DNA from: Lasiosphaeria ovina
Taxonomy: Eukaryota > Ascomycota > Sordariomycetes > Sordariales > Lasiosphaeriaceae
Assembly: GCA_033439765.1 (NCBI GenBank)
Contig: JAULSN010000003.1
Span: forward strand, 186,001 to 250,000
Direction: 5' to 3'
Length of the DNA stretch: 64,000 bases
The notes beneath the pieces are model-generated. The model did no database searches and was not told the origin of the DNA. It saw only the letters and a program-made list of their open reading frames with translations. Of the stretch, positions 56,161 through 64,000 are shown one piece after another; position 1 is the stretch's first letter, and each line of letters opens with the position of its first letter. A program made the position numbers and the translations under genes.

Positions 56161-56863
56161 ATTGGAGACAAGTATGATTAAGAGGTGCAGCTGCGTTTGT
56201 CGGGTTCAACGCGGCGAGTTTTGGTGAAGGGCAGTTTTTTAGAGTGCTAATTAGCATATTGCATGGCTATCTTTTGGCTCCCAAGGAAGGAATTTAGATG
56301 ACACCAAGGAGCCGCCACTGTGAGGCTCGAGTGGCACGCGGCGCATTAGATCAGCAGGTTAAAGGACAGGCGCTTGGATCATCAGCTTTTGCCCTGGCAT
56401 GGCATCATCTGTTTCCATCTAGTCCCTCTCGTATCTGTCCCTAAAAGTCAGAAGAGCTGCTGTCATCAACCTAATCACGCACTGGCCCTGCAATTCCTGT
56501 CTGCTCATTCACATGAAACATCCCATGACCTAAGGCGGCCAAAACAGCAGCAGGGTTTGGATGAAGGCCGGAGGCAAATATGAAAAGCTTCTTGCTAGCA
56601 AGAGCAACAGTTCAGAAAAAATGCTAGGAATTTAATTGATGCCTCAAATAACTGGAGCCCAAGTGACATAACCAAGTTTGACAGAACGAAACGCATCTCA
56701 ATTCCCATATCGAGTGGGCAGTGAAATCACGACCATAGCATGGCAGGCAAACAGACACAGCAAGAGACGTCATTTGCCCCGCCTGCCCCAGTCATCTAAT
56801 TAATCGCCCATCTCATCTCATCTAATGAATCTCATCTCATCTCATCACCCACTCCAGCAAAGC
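56161..56863. other. Intergenic, no gene seen
   Basis: 0.7 kb. CATCT-rich repeats near 56812-56850 lie in the 3' flank of the small Cys-rich gene. Confidence 0.55.
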
Positions 56864-57159
56864 TCAGCAGCACCCCTTGTGGAACGAGCAGTGCCCATGG
56901 CAGCAGTTGAAGCCGAGCGTGAGGCGGCCTCCACGCAGCGCGACCTCCTTCTCGACGTCAGGGGCCGGCTCAGCGCGCTTTAATTATTCACGTGACGTCA
57001 GCCTCTCCTCTCCTCTCCTCTCATAATACATGTTGCAGGGCAGGATACCACCGAACTCACCGGCTGCTGCGTGATGATGGCGGCGGGCGCTCCGGGTCTC
57101 GCGGCGTCGACGGAGGCCTCCATGGGCGCCTGCTGCGAGGGCGGCTGGACCGTAGGCAT
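56864..57159 (-). CDS. Small Cys-rich protein, 67 aa
   Basis: Two exons, 57159-57061 and 56968-56864, joined by a 92-nt intron (donor CCG|GTGAGT, acceptor GCTGAG; an alternative acceptor GTCGAG 18 nt further in is also in phase). The N-terminus is Pro/Gln/Ala-rich and disordered. The C-terminus, LRGGRLTLGFNCCHGHCSFH followed by KGCC, holds five Cys and three His, which suggests metal binding, palmitoylation or membrane-surface attachment. No signal peptide. Too short for most gene finders. The family is not recognised with certainty. Confidence 0.6.
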
Positions 57160-57833
57160 TTTGACGCGACGTGACGTGAAGCCTTTTTTTTTTTTCTTTT
57201 CCAAAAGTCCAAAAATGAAAGGTCCAGCGGCGTAAGGTGAGTGAGCGGGTGTCGTTGTCGGTCAGGCGGCGAGGGAGTTGAAATAGAGTTGGGGAAAAAA
57301 AAGGTCGGTCATTGACTGACCACGGGGACGAGATTTGAACGGGAAGCGAGAAGATTCACGAGTGGCGATTGGCTCGTGGCCTGAGACAAGACATCTTGGC
57401 AGTCTTGGTATTGTGTCACGGCTCCACTTGGCGATGGGGTTACTCGCGACTCCAAGCTGCGTTGCCGGTTGGCGGGGCAGGGCTATCGTCGCCAGCTTCA
57501 CATCTATTTTGGCGACCCACTTATCTCGTTTGACCTTCTCGCTGAAATTGCCTGGTATCTTCTTCCTTACGAGAGATGACCAAAGACAACCGAGCATCAC
57601 AGCCATTGCCCAACCAGACTCATGCCTACTACAGAGGCCGCTCACGAAATCATGGATCTCATTTCTTGATGCGCAGCCACAACTGCCCCTGAACCCCTGG
57701 CCACAAGCATCACCCCTCCACAACCAGAACCAACGGGCAGGCGGCTATGTATGCATAGATATTAGTCCTAGCGCGTACCTATCTATAGCTATCAAATGGC
57801 CGGAAGACAACCACCCAAGCGTTCGCGCCACGC
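57160..57833. other. Intergenic, no gene seen
   Basis: Spacer between the small Cys-rich gene start and the helicase stop. An open frame at 57335-57883 in the plus direction has no domain content. Confidence 0.5.
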
Positions 57834-60800
57834 TCAAGCAGCAGCCTGCGCAGCCTTGTCCTTGTTCTCCTGAGCCAGGGTAAATATGCGCTGCCAGACC
57901 TCGAGCCAGCGCTCCTGCTGCGCCGTGGGCAGTTTGCCAGGGCTCTTGAAGTTGCGCGTGAGCATCTCGCGCAGGCGGGCCCGGAGCACCTTCATGACGA
58001 GCATCGTCTTCCAGTCGGGCGCCGTGAAGCGGGCGCGGTTGCCATCAAGGACCATCACGCCCGCGTACATGTCGATGCGCACGTCGCCGCAGAGCAGCGC
58101 GATGGCAAACGGGTCCACGGCCGTCGTTTCATGCGCATTGTAAAAGCTAGAAAGAATATTAGCTCTTGCCAAGGGGAAATTTTCATCTGGGGCTGAGAAG
58201 AAACAGTGACACTCACGCCTTCGACTGCATTATGTGGTAGTAGCTTAACCACCGCAGTTCGTTATGGCCCTTGTTGACGCTGTTGGGGTGCAGGCTAATG
58301 TTCTGGTTGTTGCCCACGTTGCGCAGGCCTTTGCCGCCCGGAACATCGCGGACGAGGAGTTTCGGGTAGAAACTCCACGCGATGACGGACTGTGAGACCG
58401 TGTCATTGTCGCTATTAATGTTGGCGCGTTTCGGTACCTCGAAGAAAACCTGGTTCCTCCGTTTGCCGCTCGAGCGCAGTCGGTTAAGCGTCTGGCGTTC
58501 CTCTGTTGTAAGCTGCAGGAAGCCAGAGTCAACAACCGAGAATATCAGCTGGCCTTTCAAGTCCTCGATATTCGCAAGCGTTTGTGATGAGAGAAAGTTC
58601 TTTCTGCAGAACTGGTACTCAGCACCGCCGCCAATTGCCGTCTGGCATACCCGCTTCCACGCCAAGTACGCGTTATACACGGTCAAAAGATCCGAGTCGC
58701 CCCTCCGGAAGCCTTTCCGGACCGTGTCGGCTTGGTTGCGCTGTCCAAAAGGAGCCACAAACGGAGACTTGGACGACAGGATGGCGGCCACAGTGATAGA
58801 CATATCGAGGCACTTGAAGATGGCCCCGAGAAGAATAAGCTTGCCCAAGAAGACATCGAGCGGCAAACGCGCAAGCTGTAGCCCTAGAGGTGTCAGCTCT
58901 TCCGTAGTCGCAGTTAACGCACGAACGTCGATGAGCGCGTCGATGGCGCGGCGGATGTTTTTCGCCGACGGAGGATCCAGAGCCTCGCCTAGTGTCTCTT
59001 CAATACCGCCAATCTTGCAAATCTTGACGCGGATGGCAAGGTCCTGAAGTGAAAGCCGGAGCATCTCGGGCGTCTGTTGCTCGCTCATGTATTTGTCGTG
59101 ACGAAGCTTGGTGAACAGGTGGAAACAGAGCCCCTCCTGGACACGCCCGGCACGACCCCGGCGCTGCTTGGCATTGGCTCGAGAGATAAACGTATCGATG
59201 AGGCGAGATAGCTGTCGACGCTCGTCAAATCTCATCTCGCGGTGCTTTCCGGTGTCAATGACGCAAGTCACGTCGGGAATGGTGATGCCCGTCTCGGCAA
59301 TATTAGTGGCCAAGACAATCTTCCGCTTTCCAGGAGGGGGGACCAGGAAGGCTGCTTCCTGGTCTTCGGTGGCAATTGTAGAGTGCAAGGGATAGATAAG
59401 CCAGTTATCGGCAAATGATCTGTCACCGAGTAGCATATCGTTAATCGTCCGGATCTCCGCGATACCGGGCAAGAAGACGAGAATCGCTTTGCTAAAGGGG
59501 GCATATGTTGGGTCTTGCCCAATCCTAGAGATGAGCTGGACGACAAGATCAAAGTCGATCCTGTATTCGTCCAATTGTGCTAGTGTGTTTCTCGTTCGTG
59601 GCGAGTAATTCTTGAGTTCTTTTATGAGCTCCGGTTTGGAGGAATTGTCTGCTTCCGTCTCCAAATCGTCGTCTAGCTCCGTAACCTTCTCTTGGCTTCG
59701 CTGGTCGAGCGAATATCCAGTCAACTCGACGGCATCTTCGAGGTAATTGACTCGAACTGGGAACGTTCGCCCAGGAACCTGCAGAACTGGTGCTCCGTTT
59801 AGATATTGTGAAAATCTCTCGGCGTCGACAGTGGCCGACATGAGCACGACCTTGAGGTCCTTCCTCCTAGCGAGCAGCTTTTTCAGCACAATAAGCAGAA
59901 AATCGCTGTCGATGGAACGCTCATGGACTTCATCGAGCACTAGATGGGTGATTTCTCTAAGATCGTTAGACCCTTCCAGCATGCGCATGACAATACCAGT
60001 TGTGGCAAACACAAGACGGGTTTCCCTCGACGTGTTCGCTTCGAGTCGTATAGAATATCCCACCAGGGACCTGTTCGTCCCGATATCCCCTCGTCCTTCT
60101 CCGAGCTCTTCACTAACCCGACGGGCCAGCGATATGGCCGAAATACGTCGGGGCTCTGTGCAGTAGATCTTGCACGGCCTACCCAGCAAGAGCTGGTGCT
60201 CAAGAAGGAATGAAGGCACCTGCGTGCTCTTGCCGCATCCCGTCTCGCCACAGATGATGACTATCTGCTCTCTCTCGACCGTTTCAACGACCTGCTGTCT
60301 GAATTGCCACATGGGAAGTTGCATCCGTGACATCAACATTTGCTGGAACCTGGGGCTATTCAACTTTTGCAGCCAAATGTGTTGGTAGTACTCTGGCCCG
60401 AATGGTTGGCGTTTTGCCCGCTCGTGGTCGGATTGCTCAGAGTCGGTCAGGTTCTTGGCCTGGCCCCGTCCCTTGAACGCGCCCTGGATGAGGACGCCAT
60501 CTTCGAGTTCCTGTTCCATCCTTTTCCGCACAAGGTCTCGGATGCCTCGCAAGGCATCTCTATCCTCTCCGTCAGCCTTGTTTTTCTTCGCGTCTGCAAA
60601 CTCTGACCATAGGTCCTTCCACGTGTTTGGGAGTCTCATTGACACCTTTTCGTCCTTTCCGGACGAAGCAAAGATGAAGAATAACGCGGTAGTGGCTATG
60701 TAAGCCTCCGATTGCTTCGGGTCAGGGGTGGCAATGGATGCCATCTTAAACACGAATTGGAGGGGCGTCGTGAAGACTTCCAGTTCGGCAACCTCAGGCG

Positions 60801-62403
60801 CGGCAGGGAGTTCCTGCGGCTTAGACCAGACGATGTTAACGGCGTGGCGGTTGGCAAAAGCGATGTCAGAAAGGAGGTGATAGGATATCTTCACAGAAGA
60901 GTCTCTTGAGCGGCAAGCCTCCTCAAGAGCCCTCATGGGGCTCACTCCAGTCCATTTTCCAAAATCCCTAATCACTGTTCTCCTCCCATCAGCACCGTTC
61001 ATTACCGTGTTCGTTTTACCAGTAACGGGGTCGACTTCGTTGGTAGGGAGGCTGGCAAAAAGGTCCGCGAGCCCTCCGTCATCGCTGCTCTCGGCCAGAA
61101 CTTCGGCTGCAATGCGTTCAGCTTCTTCGTTGACATCATCAAGACCGTTGGTCGGGATGTCTTCGCCGTCTGCCTGCGTTGCCTCCTTTTCCTCTACCAA
61201 TTTCTTCTTGCTGGCAGAGTATTCCTTCTCCAGGATTATCCTCCGCGTTCTCCATTGCTGCTCGGCCACGTATTTGTCGAAAAGAACATCTTTCTCGACG
61301 CGGTCGATCTTAGCCAGCAGAAGCGCCTCCTCATCACCAGGGGCAGAATTGCCTTTCCGCCCTTTACCCTTGGGCAAGTCCTGTCTTGGACGCTGTATCT
61401 CAAAAAGCTTTTCTTTGGTCTCGAGATAGAAAGGCAGAAGTTGGTCGGGCTCAATATCTTCATCGTACGTTGCGGTGAGTTTCTTTGGAGAGAGGCCCCG
61501 TGGAGATCGAGAGTTGAGGCCGCCGTTCTTTAGCTTCGATCCTTGTCTGGGGTCCAGATCGAGCAGTTGAGGGGTGGTTGTCCCAGATGCGCTAGGGGTG
61601 TCAGACGGAGTATCTAAAAATGTACTGTTAGCAGAGCGTCTAGGTAAACCGGGAGAGATGTGTGGTTCACCTTGGGGCTTCAGCGTCGCCTTGCTCCGCC
61701 CGCTGTAGCCAGGAAGTTCGCTCGAGGAGCATTCCCTCGCCAACCAGTCAAACACCTCCTCCAATCCCCAAACTGAATCGCCCTTGAGGCTTGGCGAGAT
61801 GTTGGGCGCAATGTCCAGAACGAATTGTAACGCCGCTTGAATCCTATCCTGGGGGAAGTCGGAGCCCGTCAGGGTCAGCTGCAGTGTCCAGAGCTTGATA
61901 GCCAGGTCTTCCTCCGGGGGCAGTCTACTAGTTGCTCCCTCGGACAAGACGCTTGAAGCTGCAAAGCGGCCTTCTGCTTTAATCAGGTCAAGAACGTGGT
62001 CCATGAGCTCCTGGGGAAGCCATTTCCTAGCGTTGACCGTTTCGGCCTGCCCGCGGAGAATGCGTCTATCTGTCTCGAGGCGAGACTTCTGACGCTGTGC
62101 ATCCCGTTTAACCTTCTGTCCAAATTTCTCTACCATAGACTGTAGCTCCGACTCCTCAAGCTGGCGTTCAAACTCTTCGGCACTGATATTCTCGGTTTGC
62201 CCGACGGCGTTGGAGGAGAGGCTGTTGCCGTTGGCGGGCAATGGTGGGGCATCTTTCGGCGGGGCAGCAACATCGCCAGGTTTGGCTAGGGCATCGTCAT
62301 TGGCGTCTGCGACATCTCGTGGCTTCGACGATGCGATTGAGGTGGTCGCGAAACCTCTTGCAGGATTTGCTGCTGGCTTCTTCGATTTCTTCTTGCCGGC
62401 CAT
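57834..62403 (-). CDS. DEAH/RHA-family RNA helicase (DHX29/DHX57, S. pombe ucp12-like)
   Basis: Three exons: 62403-61671, 61613-58217 and 58146-57834, 1480 aa. The first intron (57 nt) is stop-free and in frame but clear: GTGAAC donor, GCTAAC branch, TTTTTAG acceptor. The second has a GTGAGT donor and TCTAG acceptor and joins MQSKA to FYNAHETTAVDPF. A lysine-rich N-terminus and a long N-terminal extension of about 660 residues precede the helicase core. Motif I is GETGCGKST (about residue 700), motif II DEVH (about 800), motif III SAT, and motif VI QRRGRAGR. HA2 and OB-fold (C-terminal) domains follow. It probably unwinds structured RNA in translation or ribosome-associated work, as DHX29 does (family knowledge). 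The true start is the ATG of MAGKKKSKK. Confidence 0.95.
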
Positions 62404-62882
62404 TTTCTCTCTTGACAGGCGGGCAGGAAGTCGGGGAGGTGAGTACGAGGAGGGCGGAATGGCCGAAGGGGAAAGGTGAGCTTCGGCGGGCTGCACCCTG
62501 TGAAAATGTCTGCCTCGCCTGTGCTGGGCTGCTTAAGCTGTTTTTGATTGCCCCGTTTGGCCCGTGCAGGCCCACCAACGCCCTCCAATCAGGTCCACGG
62601 GTACCTTTCAGCCAGGTTTGCCCCTCGTATGTTCTTTTTTTACTCTTCAAACACCGTCTCTCCACGTTCACATTGCGCGCCTCTCTCACCCCTGAAGCGG
62701 CGATTTATTGCTTGTTTTGACCATTCTAGCGAATACGGGCACATTGAATATAGAAATATTTCCATGAAATTAAGTGACAAAAACTTTCATGGAAGATAAT
62801 GCCATCCGGATTTAGCGGTCACTCCAACTCGCAACTCTCTCCACTCTCTCACCAGCTTCATATGACATCATCAGTTTTTCCA
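62404..62882. promoter_or_regulatory. Promoter side of the helicase gene
   Basis: 480 bp upstream of the helicase ATG, pyrimidine-rich on the plus strand. No other gene. Confidence 0.45.
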
Positions 62883-63404
62883 GTTGTTTGTGTGATTATT
62901 CGTCAGGATAAGAGAAATTAGAATTTCGAGGGTGTTACTTGGCCTCGTGGCCAGCGCAACAGTATGAGGACAAAGTACCACATAATCGGCAGTTGCAGTG
63001 CGATTTAATGTGAACTGTAACGGACCATGGACAAGGCATCGCTGAATTCCCTGACAGAAAACTTCTCACCTGCGTGTAAAAAGGATATGGTATTATGCTC
63101 TTATACTGTGGTTGGACATCACCTATTTCCTTCCTCAACATCTCTACACTGGTAATGTCATCCTATACGACGCTCTTAACCGCGTCTCGAATGTTTGTTA
63201 TCTCGTGAATTGCATGTTTAGCATTTCGTCGATTTGCAATTCTACTGATGCCTTGTCCATGGTCCGTTACAGTTCACATTAAATCGCACTGCAACTGCCG
63301 ATTATGTGGTACTTTGTCCTCATACTGTTGCGCTGGCCACGAGGCCAAGTAACACCCTCGAAATTCTAATTTCTCTCATCCTGACGAATAATCACACAAA
63401 CAAC
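62883..63404. repeat. Long inverted repeat, 158-bp arms, 206-bp spacer
   Basis: The arm at 62883-63040 is the reverse complement of 63247-63404 with about one mismatch (A versus G in GTCAGGATAAG/GTCAGGATGAG). The arms carry no coding sequence. Confidence 0.93.
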
Positions 63405-64000
63405 GGAGTCAACGGTTGGGGAGAAGTCAGGATGAGCGACATCACAGGAGTGTATCTGCTCTCTTCCGTTGCCGGTGAAAGCTGGAGGCAAGAGTCTTTG
63501 CGTTTTGCAGTACAATTCTAGAAATCAAAGTTCCCAGCCAGCTAAATGTAGGTATACGAGGATCTTTCGCATGGCCCAGATAAATCAGATACATCTTGAA
63601 GGCCAGATGAGAAATTACCCGGAATCAAGATCCGAGTATACATTCGGACAGCCTATGAAGACAAATTCGGATGAGAAAACCAATCCTACGAACCATTTGT
63701 ACATTGAAGATTCAACATGTTGGGAAATGGGGAGGTGGATATTAATTCCCCACTACGGTGTGCAACCTGATTTTCGACGGTAAATATTCTAGCTCAAATA
63801 CAGATAACGTTAGGACTAAACAAAGATATAGAGAGTTGAATTCTAGGAAGGGGAAAGATTTATGCAGAAAAAAACTTGCCTCTTTCTAATGTAGTTGAGG
63901 TTTATTTACAATATATATATATACTCGTACCAAAATAAATAATAAATAACTCACCATGGAGAAGGTGTGAATTATATATCATTAGGAGAATATCAATCAG
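63405..64000. other. AT-rich right end, no gene seen
   Basis: A frame of about 70 codons from the ATG near 63571 to 63783 reads partly protein-like but has no recognised domain. A (TA)n run lies near 63912-63924. Confidence 0.45.

Noticed and set aside
63469..63783. A 104-codon open frame at the right end.
   Set aside because: Begins at TTG; the ATG-started part is short and AT-driven. Kept only as a note.

Overview
The window is nuclear DNA of a filamentous ascomycete (Pezizomycotina). The short 48-130 nt introns with GT(A/G)AG donors and CTAAC/CTGAC branch sites, the Zn2Cys6 regulator, the fungal rhodopsin-like protein, and the Prp24 and DEAH-helicase housekeeping genes point to a Sordariomycete; genus cannot be settled from sequence alone. 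All gene models are read by eye, with splice sites chosen so that every model stays in frame.

1-24.3 kb is the right-hand part of a polyketide biosynthetic cluster. A highly reducing PKS (KS and the start of AT) runs off the left edge. It is followed by an alpha/beta hydrolase, a Zn2Cys6 regulator, a seven-helix rhodopsin-like membrane protein, a P450, an SDR, a LovC-type trans-acting enoyl reductase, a CrtC/lipocalin-like putative Diels-Alderase, a second P450 and a secreted BBE-type FAD oxidase. This set is typical of PKS-NRPS pathways to cytochalasans or decalin/pyrrolidinone compounds: PKS plus trans-ER build the chain, the Diels-Alderase and hydrolase act at cyclisation, and the redox enzymes decorate. 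Whether the PKS carries an NRPS half lies outside the window.

24.3-45.7 kb is an accessory, AT-richer stretch with RIP-like gene relics and tandem repeats. It holds a most unusual 925-aa protein at 27.9-30.9 kb: a V8/trypsin-like protease followed by four alternating ~80-86 aa hydrophobic modules, each ended by a Gly-Thr-Glu site. It also holds a tRNA-Trp, a kinase-like gene, a poly-Ala/Lys protein and a deaminase-MYND protein.

45.7-49 kb carries Prp24. 50-55.4 kb carries four same-strand paralogs of an unrecognised small-protein family that share an intron position and a promoter block; at least one looks frameshifted. A small Cys-rich gene follows, then a DHX29/ucp12-like DEAH helicase at 57.8-62.4 kb, then a 158-bp-arm inverted repeat.
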